Under the pieces are notes generated by a model, which was not told where the DNA came from, did not search any database, and saw only the letters and a list, made by a program, of their open reading frames with translations. Below are positions 47,094-57,080 of a DNA stretch of 64,000 nucleotides, piece after piece; the first letter of the stretch is position 1, and the number at the start of each line of letters is the position of its first letter. Position numbers and translations under genes: made by a program. Origin of the DNA: Colwellia demingiae (lineage in GTDB: Bacteria; Pseudomonadota; Gammaproteobacteria; Enterobacterales; Alteromonadaceae); contig NZ_VOLT01000015.1 of assembly GCF_007954275.1 (NCBI RefSeq), forward strand, positions 49,152-113,151, written 5' to 3'.

Positions 47094-47144
47094 AAAACAT
47101 ACTATAAGATATTTTTAAGTAAATAAACATACCACAAGGTCAAA
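47094..47144 (-). promoter_or_regulatory. Paired island-like motifs before the dienoyl-CoA reductase
   Basis: AAAACATACTATAAG (47094-47108) matches 14 of 15 bases of the 19-bp island motif's left part with its flank. AAACATACCACAAGGTCAAA (47125-47144) repeats it with changes. The ATACCAC-N2-GGTCAAA section of the second recurs at 50224 before the esterase gene. The sites lie 26-76 bases upstream of the ATG. Confidence 0.5.
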
Positions 47145-47203
47145 ATCATTGATCGTTTACATAAAATCAATTATGGCTCCTCTTTGGTTTAGGCTTATTT
47201 TGC

Positions 47204-48595
47204 TTAAAAAAACTTCTCTTGCCACTTTTTACGACGAAAATAATAGGTCATAAAAATGGCCTTAATCAAGAAGTCTACTCCCGTTAAAATAAACAGTGCT
47301 TCGATAGGGTAGCCTTGGCGGATAAAGACAAAGGGTAGGGCAACGCGAACAAGCAATAAGGTTATAACAGAAACAATCAATGGGTAAGTGGTTTCACCTG
47401 CCCCGCGAATAGCACCACCAATGGTAAAATCAGTTGCTATTAAGGGCATAGAAAAGCCAATAATTAGCAGGAACATTGCGGTATAACTTTGTACGTTTTC
47501 GTCTTGGGTTAATAACATAGCAATCTCTTGATTGCAGAAAATAAAGATAATGCCAAAGAGCGACATGAAGCTAAGGCAAAGTCGCCAAGCTCGCCAGCCT
47601 TGCTGATAGGCTATTTCTGGCTCACCACGGCCAAGGTGTTGTCCAACGATAATGGCACCAGACATTGAAAAAGCGAGCGAGGTGATTAATATTAACGTCA
47701 GTACATTAAGGCCTAGACCATAAGCGGCTAATACATCACTGCCATAAGTGGCGATGGCAATGGTGAAAATAACAAAACCGATTTGTAATAAAAGTTGCTC
47801 TAATGCGCTAGGTATGCCAATTTTTAGTAGTAAGCGGGTTTTTGTCCTGTAGTTGCTCTGCTCTGGGTAATAAATGGCTAAATGGTTTTTACGCCATAAC
47901 ATACCGTATAAAACGAGAGTGAACGCTGAGCCGATCACCCCACCGATAATTAAACCTTCAACGCCTAAATTGGGTAAACCAAAGCTACCATTACTCAACA
48001 AATAACAACCAATGGCATTGCCGACACTACTCACTATGGCCAGCATCAGAGGATGAAAAGCATCGCCCGTCGCTCTTAACGAGGTTGCCATAATAATATT
48101 GAGTGAATAAATAGGGCTAAAAATACAGACCCATTTTATCAACGCAATAGACAGTGCTTGGGTCTCGACATTCATGCCAAACAAATGGGTCAATTGCTCA
48201 GCAAATAAGTAGCAAACAAAAGCGAGACTGATTGACAGGATAAGACTTAATAACAATGCACTTTGAAACGCTTGGCTAGTGCGTAGTTGTTCATTAGCAC
48301 CAACACTTCGGGCAATAATTGCTGAAACACCTGCAGACAAACCAAAGAGTGATGCTTGTAGTAAGAAAAATATGCGTTGGCTTACGGTAACTGCGGCCGT
48401 TGCCTCAGTGCCAAATTGCACCGCGAGTATTATTTGAATAAAACCAACAGAGGCCAACAACAAGTTAGCAATGGTCGTCGGCCAGGCTAATTTCCATATA
48501 CTAGGTGGAGTAAAAGGCTGCTTGTCTTTTATTGAGCCTTTACCTAGCTCCTTAATGTCTTCGTTAGGGCTATTGTTAGTGATATTAATACTCAA
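47204..48595 (-). CDS. MATE-family multidrug/Na+ antiporter
   Basis: A 463-residue, 12-helix MatE transporter. WKLAWPTTIANLLLASVGFIQIILAVQFG starts the first repeat and IGIPSALEQLLLQIGFVIFTIAIATYG the second; ARSVGANEQ and GQHLGRGEPE are the paired family motifs. The start is TTG 48595, overlapping the esterase stop (TTGA), with no ATG available before helix 1. It probably exports a toxic substrate or by-product of the pathway. Confidence 0.87.
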   Translation of the reverse strand: MSINITNNSPNEDIKELGKGSIKDKQPFTPPSIWKLAWPTTIANLLLASVGFIQIILAVQFGTEATAAVTVSQRIFFLLQASLFGLSAGVSAIIARSVGANEQLRTSQAFQSALLLSLILSISLAFVCYLFAEQLTHLFGMNVETQALSIALIKWVCIFSPIYSLNIIMATSLRATGDAFHPLMLAIVSSVGNAIGCYLLSNGSFGLPNLGVEGLIIGGVIGSAFTLVLYGMLWRKNHLAIYYPEQSNYRTKTRLLLKIGIPSALEQLLLQIGFVIFTIAIATYGSDVLAAYGLGLNVLTLILITSLAFSMSGAIIVGQHLGRGEPEIAYQQGWRAWRLCLSFMSLFGIIFIFCNQEIAMLLTQDENVQSYTAMFLLIIGFSMPLIATDFTIGGAIRGAGETTYPLIVSVITLLLVRVALPFVFIRQGYPIEALFILTGVDFLIKAIFMTYYFRRKKWQEKFF

Positions 48596-50181
48596 AATGA
48601 AGCCAATTGTTTGTCAGTAATAATAGACCAAAATGCAATTTCTTCTTCAGCTATACTTTTAACATAAGTTTCGTGGTGATCAAAAAACATAACCTCGGTT
48701 AGGTAGTCAGTCAACATAGGCCATTCGTTAGCCTTGCGACTTGGTGTACCAAAATGGGCGAAATGTCCCCAGTGTGTTTGAATTTCTTCAACCAATTCTG
48801 CTACACGCGGTTCTTCACCATGGAAGGTGCTTGAGACATTATTAAACACTAAGCCCAAGTCAGTAATATGAGTACAGCGCAGGGTTGGTAGCACTGTTTT
48901 TCTACCTAATTTATAACTAAAAGCTTCACCACCAGCAGTTAATTGAGCATGGAGTAAACGATAACTTGGCTGAGCAAACCAAAATTCAGTCAATGTCTCA
49001 CTCAATACGTTTTGTAGCGATGGCGGAATATTACGTTGTTGACATTGTTTACTCATTAGCGTCTTAGTGCTTACAACATGTTCACTGCCCATCAATGACG
49101 TTAACCAATGATTCAAAACAGCTTCATTGCTAATGTTTTGATTAAGCATCGCGGCAAAAAGCGTCCATTCATCGGTATTAGATCCTGACAAAATAGGGAT
49201 ATGCTTGGCACAACCCTGTTTTATTGTTTCATAAGGCGCTAAAGGAAGATCAAGATCACCGACAACAGGCTTGAATGGCAATATGCCAAATTTACTGTAG
49301 ATCTCAGGTCGTGCAACTAAGTGCGCTTGAATAGTTAATACTTGTGTAGTGGTCAATTGTTTTAGTTGTTGAGCGAGTTGTTCTGGCTCTAGCTGTGATG
49401 CCACCAAATCTAAGGTATTTGCACTGACCAAAAACTCTTCTGCAACTTCATTTGCTTGTTCAACCGTATTAAAGGTATGTCCCGCACCACTTTGCATTAT
49501 CGCTTTATGAAACAAACCTTTTGCTTTAGGCATAGCCAATAAGCAAGCAATACTCATAGCACCAGCGGATTCGCCGAATAATGTAATGTTATTTTTGTCC
49601 CCGCCGTAGTGATGTATGTTTTTATGTAACCATTGAAGTGCAAGTAGTTGGTCTTCAAGGCCTTCATTACCGGTTGAGTTAACTTCGCCCTTGGTAATAT
49701 CTTTTAAACGAAGGAAACCTAAAGCGCCTAAACGATAATTTAAAGTCACTACAATACAGTTTGTCGCCGTAGCTAAATTACTGCCCTCATAAATAGGTAA
49801 AGAACCTGCACCCACGGTAAAACCACCCCCATGAATCCAAACCATCACAGGGCAGGGTTTGTTACCCTCAAATGGTGAGTCCTCAGATAACTTGTTGCTA
49901 TATATGTTGAGATTTAAACAATCCTCACTTTGATTCTCAATAAGTGCCTGTGACATTAACAAATCATTGTTATTCGGTAATTGAGGCGCTATGGAGCCGA
50001 AGTTATTATCAATTTTTGAATTGGCCCCAAGCTCAGGTGCTAGGCTTTGTATTGACCACCTGCTGTTCTTCTGAGCGTATCTACTGTAATCAATCGCTAT
50101 AAAACGCTCACTATTGAATTTTTCATCTGAAATTTTCTTATTGGATAGTGAATTAAGGTGATAATTTTCAACTTTTTTCAT
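48592..50181 (-). CDS. Type-B carboxylesterase
   Basis: A 529-residue carboxylesterase/lipase of the cholinesterase fold. SEDCLNLNIYSN, the oxyanion hole VMVWIHGGGFTVGAG and the nucleophile elbow ITLFGESAGAMSIACLLA are present, with the acid near SGSNTDEWTLF and a distal His in CTHITDLGLVF. There is no signal peptide, so it acts inside the cell. It is co-transcribed with the MATE gene and divergent from the MFS/TonB unit. It probably cleaves an ester of the imported compound. Confidence 0.9.
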   Translation of the reverse strand: MKKVENYHLNSLSNKKISDEKFNSERFIAIDYSRYAQKNSRWSIQSLAPELGANSKIDNNFGSIAPQLPNNNDLLMSQALIENQSEDCLNLNIYSNKLSEDSPFEGNKPCPVMVWIHGGGFTVGAGSLPIYEGSNLATATNCIVVTLNYRLGALGFLRLKDITKGEVNSTGNEGLEDQLLALQWLHKNIHHYGGDKNNITLFGESAGAMSIACLLAMPKAKGLFHKAIMQSGAGHTFNTVEQANEVAEEFLVSANTLDLVASQLEPEQLAQQLKQLTTTQVLTIQAHLVARPEIYSKFGILPFKPVVGDLDLPLAPYETIKQGCAKHIPILSGSNTDEWTLFAAMLNQNISNEAVLNHWLTSLMGSEHVVSTKTLMSKQCQQRNIPPSLQNVLSETLTEFWFAQPSYRLLHAQLTAGGEAFSYKLGRKTVLPTLRCTHITDLGLVFNNVSSTFHGEEPRVAELVEEIQTHWGHFAHFGTPSRKANEWPMLTDYLTEVMFFDHHETYVKSIAEEEIAFWSIITDKQLASF

Positions 50182-50420
50182 AACAACAACCTAAAACGCG
50201 TAAAGACTAAAAGTTTAAATAAAATACCACTGGGTCAAATGTAGGGCAAGTGTTTATTGGTGTTGGCCGTTTTTAGTCAATTAAACTGTCTAAATAATCG
50301 CTATTCTTTATCAAATAATTCTTGCGTGCAATCTTTACATACTGTAAGTTCGAATTACAGGTTATGATCTAAATCAACAAATACCATTATTCATTATTGA
50401 TGGTTAACGAGCATATTAAG
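50182..50420. promoter_or_regulatory. Divergent control region: esterase / MFS
   Basis: A non-coding region of about 240 bases with two island motifs: ATACCACTGGGTCAAA at 50224-50239 on the esterase side, and the 19-bp motif copy 3, ACATACTGTAAGTTCGAAT, at 50337-50355 on the MFS side. Copy 3 sits inside a wider dyad, CTGTAA-GTTCGAA-TTACAG (50342-50360), which suggests the complete operator shape. Confidence 0.7.
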
Positions 50421-51842
50421 ATGATTAAATTAAGTTTTCTAACTAAAGTTAGCTACGGTGTAGGGCAGATGTCCCAAGGGGTTAAAGATACTGCTTTTCA
50501 ATCCTTCCTTGTTTTCTATTTTAGTCAGGTATTGGGTTTACCTGCTATTATGGCTGGCTTTGCTGCATTAATTGCCTTGTTGTTTGACGCAGTTTCAGAT
50601 CCGTTAATGGGTGATATTTCTGATAATTGGCATTCAAAGTGGGGACGTAGACATCCCTTTATGATTGCCGCAATTATTCCATTCCCATTATCTATCTATA
50701 TGTTGTTTACACCACCAACAGGGTTAGAGCAGCAAGGACTGTTCCTTTGGCTGGTATGTTGGTCAGTTGTGGTTCGATTGATGCTTACCATGTTTAATGT
50801 GCCACATAATGCTTTAGGCGCTGAATTAAGTACTGACTATGAAGAACGTACTAAAATTGTGAGTTATCGTACATTTTTAGGCTATGTGGGCGGTATCACC
50901 TTATCTGTTGTTGCATTAAATTCTTTTTTTGTCGCATCAGAGCAATTCCCTAATGGTATGTTAAACAGTGCGGGTTATAGCTCTTTAGGTATGTTGGCAG
51001 CCGTGATTGCTTTTGTCGCCATGGTTATTAGTGTATTAGGTACCAAGCATACTATTCCTCATTTATCGAAAGCTGAGAAGAACCAGAAAAAAGTTGATTT
51101 CTCTCGAAGTTTTAAAGCGTTTTCACAAGCCCTGAAATTACGTCAATTTCGTTTGATATTTGTTGTTCAAATTCTAACCATGGTCGCTGGTGGCGCTGGC
51201 GCTACGTTCATGCTTTATATCGGCAGTTACTTCTTTGAATTATCACCCAGTCAAATTGCGCTATTAACCTTAACGATTGTTGTTGGGCTTATTCCTGCGT
51301 CAATTATTGCACCGGTGCTTTCAAAACGTATTGATAAAATGCCCAGTCTCGTTGCCTGTTTATTACTAGCAACCGTCTTTAGTTTCAGTCCAATACTTTT
51401 GCGCTTAATGGGTGTATTACCTGAAAATGGCGCTGAATCATTAATGCCTGTTTTATTTTCTACTTATGTTGTTGGTTATAGCTTCTTTATCGCAGCAGGC
51501 ATCATTATCGGTTCTATGTTGGCTGATATCGCCGATTTACATGAAACAACCACGAAAAAGCGTCAAGAAGGTTTATTTTTTGCGGCCAATTCATTTGCTC
51601 AAAAAGCAACCTTTGGTTTTGGTACTTTATTTGCCGGTATCGGTTTACAGCTTATTGCCTTTCCAAAACAAGTTGATGTATCACAAGTGAGTGAACAAAC
51701 CATTTTTAATTTGGGTTTAATAGCCGGACCTCTACCAATGTTGATCTATTTTTTAGCGGCATTTCTCGCAACTAAATATGACCTTAACAAAAGTAGACAT
51801 GAAGAAATTAGCGAGCAACTAGCGTTACAAAGAAGTAATTAA
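50421..51842 (+). CDS. MFS transporter of the GPH (glycoside-pentoside-hexuronide) family
   Basis: A carrier of about 473 residues. ATG 50421 (MIKLSFLTKVSYGVGQMSQGVKDTAFQSFLVFYFSQVLGLPA) gives the usual family N-terminus; ATG 50400 and TTG 50397 lack a ribosome site and are less likely. DAVSDPLMGDISDNWHSKWGRRHPFM is the GPH signature loop and AELSTDYEERTKIVSYR the second. Twelve helices are expected. Though named for sugars, this family also appears in steroid and terpenoid clusters; with the TonB gene 87 bases downstream, it likely imports the same compound across the inner membrane. Confidence 0.85.
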   Translation: MIKLSFLTKVSYGVGQMSQGVKDTAFQSFLVFYFSQVLGLPAIMAGFAALIALLFDAVSDPLMGDISDNWHSKWGRRHPFMIAAIIPFPLSIYMLFTPPTGLEQQGLFLWLVCWSVVVRLMLTMFNVPHNALGAELSTDYEERTKIVSYRTFLGYVGGITLSVVALNSFFVASEQFPNGMLNSAGYSSLGMLAAVIAFVAMVISVLGTKHTIPHLSKAEKNQKKVDFSRSFKAFSQALKLRQFRLIFVVQILTMVAGGAGATFMLYIGSYFFELSPSQIALLTLTIVVGLIPASIIAPVLSKRIDKMPSLVACLLLATVFSFSPILLRLMGVLPENGAESLMPVLFSTYVVGYSFFIAAGIIIGSMLADIADLHETTTKKRQEGLFFAANSFAQKATFGFGTLFAGIGLQLIAFPKQVDVSQVSEQTIFNLGLIAGPLPMLIYFLAAFLATKYDLNKSRHEEISEQLALQRSN

Positions 51843-51929
51843 AACTAACAGGTAATGGGTTTGTTACCACTAATCAACCACTAATAAAAACAATAATAAT
51901 ATAATTTACTAAACAACTGGGGAATTACA

Positions 51930-54515
51930 ATGAGTAGTACTAAAAGTTCAACACGATCTTTTAAGTTAGCACCACTAACTTATGCTTTTATCGCAATGGG
52001 CCTTTCAGCGAGCGTACATGCTGAAGAAGCTGTCGAAGAAAAAGCGACAGGTATTGAGGTCATTGAGGTGACATCAACAAAGCGCATAACAACTCTAATG
52101 GAAACTGGACAAGCGGTAAATGCTTTTAGTGCCGATGATATGTTAGAGAAAAATATCACTAATGCGCAAGATTTAGTTCAATACTCTCCTTCATTAGTTA
52201 TTACCGGTAATAAAGTCGCTATTCGTGGTGTTGGTCGTGCTAGTAATGCCCTAGGTTCTGATCCGGGTGTTGGTATCTATGCTGACGGTGTTTACAGTAC
52301 TGAAAACGGTATTTTTGATTACTGTAACTTTTGTGATGTAGACCGCGTTGAAGTATTACGTGGCCCTCAAGGGACACTTTATGGTCGTAATTCTGTTGGT
52401 GGTGCTATAAACATTATCAGTAAAGCCCCTGAACAATACTTAGGTGGTTACCTTAATGCAGAGTTTGGTAATGATGGTTATCAAGTACTACAAGGCCAAG
52501 TAACTGGACCATTAGGTGAAACCTTCTCAGGTATCGCTACTGTTTCAAAAAAACTACGCGATGGCATGCAAGAAAACTTAGCGGTAGGTCTTGAAGACTT
52601 AGATACTACGGATCGCACATACTACTCTGGTACCCTAAAAGGTGATTGGACAGATAACTGGTCAAGTTCAGTTGGTTATATGAATCACAAACGTGATGAA
52701 ATACCAAGTACCGCTTATTTAAAAGATGATTATGATACTGCCTTTGTTAATGGTAGTTCTCCAACAGCAACTTCTCCAGGCAATTACCCGGGTATGTTTC
52801 CGGGCGCAACGGCAGTAAATCATTTAGCAGGCTATGGCCTTACTAACCCGGCAGTTGCAGATATCAGCAAAACTAACGTTGATACTCAGGGCCACATAAC
52901 GTCGAACTCGGAACGCTTTACCTTTGTAAATGATATGTCATTTGGTGATTTAGACCTTAAATATACTTATGGTCAATTTGAATATGATTATGATCTATTA
53001 CAAGATGGCGATGTAACTAATAAAGCTTATGGCGCAATTGATCTTTCGATGATATTAGCGCAAATGAATGGCTTTACTTTTTATCCAGGCGTGCCAGGCA
53101 CTCCAGCTTATACAGATCCCATAACGTTAGCTTCTGATATGACTACCAGTACTGTTCAGTCAGCTAAATCTTCATCCCACGAGTTACAGTTAGTCTCTAA
53201 TTACAGCGGAGATTTAAATTTTATTGCCGGTTTGTATTATTTTAACAATAAAGAAAGTCAATACAACGACTACGTTGAACGTGGTTTTGGTTTAATGCAG
53301 GGTGATGCAATAGCAGCAGCGTATAGCGCGGTAGGTTCACCATTAAATACAGGCATGACAGTAGGATTGCCTTATCCAGGTGCTGAGTTGAGCGCTTATC
53401 AACTGTTTGCTTATGTACCAACGTTTACTGGTGGAGCTCCTCTACCTTACATGGCAACGGCAGATGGAAGTGGTGGTTATTTATTTAAAACCCAAAATAC
53501 GCTAGAAACTACTTCAACCGCTGTTTATGGTCAACTTGAGTATAACCTAACAGATGCGTTAACCCTTACCACAGGTGTGCGTTATTCAGAAGACGAAAAA
53601 GAAGGTACTGATAACGTTTTTGCTTATTTAGGCTTAGCTGAAACAGCACATGCTGTTAAAGATGACTGGAGTAAGGTTACTTGGCGTGTACAAGCGGATT
53701 GGACTATCGATAGTGATAGCTTTTTATACGCGTATGCTGCCACTGGTTATCGTTCAGGTGGTTTTAACTTAGGCTCACCAACGCCTAATGAACCAGATGT
53801 AGTTGCCCCTGAAGAATTATTAGCCTATGAAATTGGTTACAAACGTTCAATGTGGGAAAACAGAATTAATTTAACGGCCGCTGCTTATTACTACGATTAT
53901 ACTGATTTACAGGTTACATCAACGGAAGTTATTGCTGGTAAGCCAGTGACCACGTTTGATAATGCTGCTGCTGCGTCGATTACCGGTTTAGAATTAGGTC
54001 TTGATGTTTTACTTACTGATAATCTAATGCTGAATTCATCATATTCTTACAATAAATCTGAATATGATGATTACTCCGCAATTGACTCTACTGCTTGTAC
54101 CGTGCTTGGTAACGCTGATGAAACACATGCCGAATGTCAAGTGCAAGACTTGAGCGGCAATCAGTTGAACATGGCTCCTGAAAGTAAATTTAGCTTAAAT
54201 TTAATTCAGTATGTTGAATTAAGTGATATGGGTCTTCTAACCTTGAGTGCTGGTTATTCATGGATTGGCGAACAATATACTCGCTCATTTAACCGAGATG
54301 ATTGGGATAAAGTTGAGAGCTACGATAACATTGATGCTCGCGTAAGCTGGTCTTCACCAGAAGATACGTATGTTATCTCTGCCTTTGTTAAAAATGCAGG
54401 CGATGAACGTGATCTAATCCATAGAAGCGCACCATTCCCTGATACACGCGGAGCAAGCGGTGAGTACACAGATCCCGTTACTTATGCGGTACAACTTCGT
54501 TATAACTTTGAATAG
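51930..54515 (+). CDS. TonB-dependent receptor of the catabolic island
   Basis: An 861-residue receptor with GGGGA before the ATG and a signal peptide ending ASVHA-EE. A TonB-box-like IEVIEVTSTKR is followed by the plug NAQDLVQYSPSLVITGNKVAIRGVGR ... VDRVEVLRGPQGTLYGRNSVGGAINIISKAPE. The barrel closes with a C-terminal NFE. The type is that of sphingomonad-style receptors found beside genes for hydrophobic substrates. A clear terminator follows the gene. Confidence 0.92.
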   Translation: MSSTKSSTRSFKLAPLTYAFIAMGLSASVHAEEAVEEKATGIEVIEVTSTKRITTLMETGQAVNAFSADDMLEKNITNAQDLVQYSPSLVITGNKVAIRGVGRASNALGSDPGVGIYADGVYSTENGIFDYCNFCDVDRVEVLRGPQGTLYGRNSVGGAINIISKAPEQYLGGYLNAEFGNDGYQVLQGQVTGPLGETFSGIATVSKKLRDGMQENLAVGLEDLDTTDRTYYSGTLKGDWTDNWSSSVGYMNHKRDEIPSTAYLKDDYDTAFVNGSSPTATSPGNYPGMFPGATAVNHLAGYGLTNPAVADISKTNVDTQGHITSNSERFTFVNDMSFGDLDLKYTYGQFEYDYDLLQDGDVTNKAYGAIDLSMILAQMNGFTFYPGVPGTPAYTDPITLASDMTTSTVQSAKSSSHELQLVSNYSGDLNFIAGLYYFNNKESQYNDYVERGFGLMQGDAIAAAYSAVGSPLNTGMTVGLPYPGAELSAYQLFAYVPTFTGGAPLPYMATADGSGGYLFKTQNTLETTSTAVYGQLEYNLTDALTLTTGVRYSEDEKEGTDNVFAYLGLAETAHAVKDDWSKVTWRVQADWTIDSDSFLYAYAATGYRSGGFNLGSPTPNEPDVVAPEELLAYEIGYKRSMWENRINLTAAAYYYDYTDLQVTSTEVIAGKPVTTFDNAAAASITGLELGLDVLLTDNLMLNSSYSYNKSEYDDYSAIDSTACTVLGNADETHAECQVQDLSGNQLNMAPESKFSLNLIQYVELSDMGLLTLSAGYSWIGEQYTRSFNRDDWDKVESYDNIDARVSWSSPEDTYVISAFVKNAGDERDLIHRSAPFPDTRGASGEYTDPVTYAVQLRYNFE

Positions 54516-54525
54516 TTAACCCTTA

Positions 54526-54560
54526 GGCAAAGCTCTTGATAGAGAGCTTTGCCGCTTATT
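54526..54560 (+). terminator. Terminator after the TonB receptor
   Basis: GGCAAAGCTCT (54526-54536) and AGAGCTTTGCC (54543-54553) form a perfect 11-bp stem with a 6-base loop, followed by GCTTATTTTAA. Confidence 0.7.
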
Positions 54561-54644
54561 TTAATACTTATTGGATTGATTTTTTACACAGCTAGCGAGA
54601 AATCAACCCGTTTGGTATTAAAACCATAACCCTTTGGATTTTAC

Positions 54645-55343
54645 ATGAGTAGCATAAACTTTCTAATTAATTCGAGTGCTTGGTTTGAGGGGGTTCCTGA
54701 AGAGGGACGTGACATGCTCATAAAGTCTGCCCGTTTAAAGCATTACGAGAACAAAAAATATCTATACCGCTTGGCGCAAGAAAGTGATTTTGTTTATGCG
54801 GTAGTATCTGGTTTTGTTCGCATAAAAATAAGCAGTATTGCCGGACAAGAATTTTCAATAACAGAGTTTTCAGCCAATGAATGGTTTGGTGAGTTTTCAC
54901 TTACCAATCAACCCGCGCAAATGTTTGAAGCGCAGGTATTAGAAAACTCTAGCATTATTGAAATACCCAAGCGAGTTGTTCAGACGGTAGCTGATAAATA
55001 TCCCATTATTTATAAAAATCTCTTTGTTTTTCAGGCAAACCGCACGTTGAAAATGTCTGAATTGCTTGGTGGCATGTTGTTTTATCCACTAGCAGCGCGC
55101 TTAGCGGGACGAATTCTCTGGTTTGCGCACCATTATGGTGATGAAAATGAAGCGGGGATTTTAATTAATAAAAAAATGAGTCAACAAGAATTAGCTGAAT
55201 TGACCATGGGCTCGAGGCAACGAATTAACAAAACGCTCAAAGAGTGGGAACGGGCGGGCATATTGGAAATTCAAGGACAGCAATATTTTATTAAAAACAT
55301 ACCCGCATTAAAAGAGAAAACACAGATGAACAATGAAGAATAG
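54645..55343 (+). CDS. Crp/Fnr-family regulator with atypical recognition helix
   Basis: A 232-residue protein with an N-terminal cyclic-nucleotide-like barrel and a C-terminal winged HTH. The ligand loop reads GEFSLTNQPAQMFEAQV; the Arg-Ser that binds cAMP phosphate in CRP (R82-S83) is absent, and there are no Fnr iron-sulphur cysteines. The recognition helix SRQRINK (190-196) aligns with CRP SRETVGR: R180 is kept, E181 is Gln, R185 is Lys. It therefore likely senses another signal and reads a modified CRP half-site. It is monocistronic between the TonB and monooxygenase genes; the palindromes at 63561 and 39986 are candidate targets. Confidence 0.85.
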   Translation: MSSINFLINSSAWFEGVPEEGRDMLIKSARLKHYENKKYLYRLAQESDFVYAVVSGFVRIKISSIAGQEFSITEFSANEWFGEFSLTNQPAQMFEAQVLENSSIIEIPKRVVQTVADKYPIIYKNLFVFQANRTLKMSELLGGMLFYPLAARLAGRILWFAHHYGDENEAGILINKKMSQQELAELTMGSRQRINKTLKEWERAGILEIQGQQYFIKNIPALKEKTQMNNEE

Positions 55344-55444
55344 TTTGTCATTGAATACCCTGCAATTTAATGAATGGTATAAGACCAAACTTTAGATAAC
55401 CCTGCATTACTGGTTAAAAAAAGCGCTTCAATATTGTGCACAAG

Positions 55445-55475
55445 TAACACCTTAGGTGCTTGTTGTCACCCTAGT
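55445..55475 (+). promoter_or_regulatory. Degenerate palindromes before the Baeyer-Villiger monooxygenase
   Basis: CACCTTAGGTG (55448-55458) is the 10-bp core CACCTAGGTG of the island palindrome with one extra central base, and TGTCACCCTAG (55464-55474) is a second partial copy. They lie 40-66 bases before the monooxygenase ATG. Confidence 0.45.
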
Positions 55476-55513
55476 CGCTTTGAGTAACGCACTATACCCA
55501 ATAGGTAAAAATT

Positions 55514-57013
55514 ATGAGTAAACAAAACGAACATATCACTAACAACACAAATTCCGAACATTTTGACGTGATGATTATCGGCGCCGGTATTTCTGGTCTT
55601 GGTAGTGCCTATCACTTAAAAGACCAGAATCCAGATAAAACTTTTTGTGTACTTGATGGTATGGAAAGTTTTGGTGGTACATGGCATATGCATAAATACC
55701 CTGGCATACGTTCAGATAGTGATTTATTTACTTTTGGTTATCGCTTTAAAGCATGGACAGGTAATCCTATTGCGACTGGCCAAGAAATCATGAACTATTT
55801 AGAAGAAGTCATTGATGAAAATGATTTAGCACCGCACATTCGTTACAACCATCACGTATTGACGGCAAATTGGTGTAATAAAACCCAGTTATGGACCATT
55901 ACGGCGTTAAATAAAGGAACACAAGAAACGCGCGTTTTTACCGCTAACTTCTTATGGATGTGTCAGGGCTATTATAAGCATGACAAAGGTTATACACCGA
56001 AATGGGACGGTATGGACGATTTTAAAGGTGAATTAATTCATCCGCAAACATGGCCTGAAGATTTAGATTACAAAGATAAAAATGTGGTTGTTATTGGCTC
56101 AGGGGCAACAGCAGCAACGCTAGTACCAAAAATTGCTGCAGACACCAAGCACGTAACTATATTACAGCGTTCGCCGACGTACTTTTTCCCACGTAAAAAT
56201 GAAAACCCACTAACCGACCAACTACGTGCGCTAAATATTGATGATAAATGGATACATGAAATTTCTCGTCAACAAATTTTACAAGATCAAGAAAGCTTTA
56301 TAAAAACAGCCCAAGCCTATCCTAATGAAGTTAAAAAAGCGTTAATTGACGGTGTACAAGAACATTTGGGTGGCGACTTTGATGTAGCTAAGCATTTTAC
56401 TCCTAGTTATAACCCATGGCGCCAACGTATTGCCGTAGTGCCTGACGGTGATATTTTTGCAGGTATTCGCTCGGGTAAAGCCAGTATCAAAACAGATGAA
56501 ATTGAGTGCTTTAATAAACAAGGCATTTTACTCAAATCAGGTGAGCAACTTGAAGCGGATATTATTGTATCTGCGACTGGATTTAACTTAAGTGTATTAG
56601 GTGGTATTGAGTTTTCTGTTGATGATGAAGTGGTAGATTTTTCACAGACCGTTGGCTATCGCGGAATGATGTTTACCGGTATTCCGAACATGACTTGGGT
56701 GATGGGATATTTCCGTGCAAGTTGGACTTTACGTGTCGATTTAATTGGTGATTTTGTTTGTCGCTTACTTAGGCATATGGATGATAAAAAAGTAAAACAA
56801 GTCACCATAGCTTTACGTGAAGAAGATAAAGATATGGAGTTACTTCCTTGGATTGATACCAAAGAATTTAACCCGGGTTATATGATGCGTTCAATGCATT
56901 TATTACCAAAACGCGGTAGTAAAGCCGACTGGCAGCATAGCCAAGATTATTGGTCTGAAAAAGAAGTACTGCCTAAGGTAAATTTAGATGATGACTTGTT
57001 CTCGTATAAGTAA
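55514..57013 (+). CDS. Flavin-containing Baeyer-Villiger-type monooxygenase
   Basis: A 499-residue FAD/NADPH enzyme. The FAD motif is IIGAGISGLGSAYHL; the fingerprint FKGELIHPQTWPEDL fits the Baeyer-Villiger consensus F-x-G-x-x-x-H-x-x-x-W-P; the NADPH motif VVIGSGATAATLVPKIA follows; VSATGFNLSVLGG is the distal ATG loop. It should insert oxygen next to a ketone to give an ester or lactone. The hydrolase and SDR genes downstream would process the product, as in the mycobacterial MymA-type arrangement. The ketone substrate is unknown. Confidence 0.9.
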   Translation: MSKQNEHITNNTNSEHFDVMIIGAGISGLGSAYHLKDQNPDKTFCVLDGMESFGGTWHMHKYPGIRSDSDLFTFGYRFKAWTGNPIATGQEIMNYLEEVIDENDLAPHIRYNHHVLTANWCNKTQLWTITALNKGTQETRVFTANFLWMCQGYYKHDKGYTPKWDGMDDFKGELIHPQTWPEDLDYKDKNVVVIGSGATAATLVPKIAADTKHVTILQRSPTYFFPRKNENPLTDQLRALNIDDKWIHEISRQQILQDQESFIKTAQAYPNEVKKALIDGVQEHLGGDFDVAKHFTPSYNPWRQRIAVVPDGDIFAGIRSGKASIKTDEIECFNKQGILLKSGEQLEADIIVSATGFNLSVLGGIEFSVDDEVVDFSQTVGYRGMMFTGIPNMTWVMGYFRASWTLRVDLIGDFVCRLLRHMDDKKVKQVTIALREEDKDMELLPWIDTKEFNPGYMMRSMHLLPKRGSKADWQHSQDYWSEKEVLPKVNLDDDLFSYK

Positions 57014-57080
57014 ATTTATAGAAGCAATTAGATTGTTAGTAACGCGTAACCATTAAATTATATGATAAATAGGAAGTATT

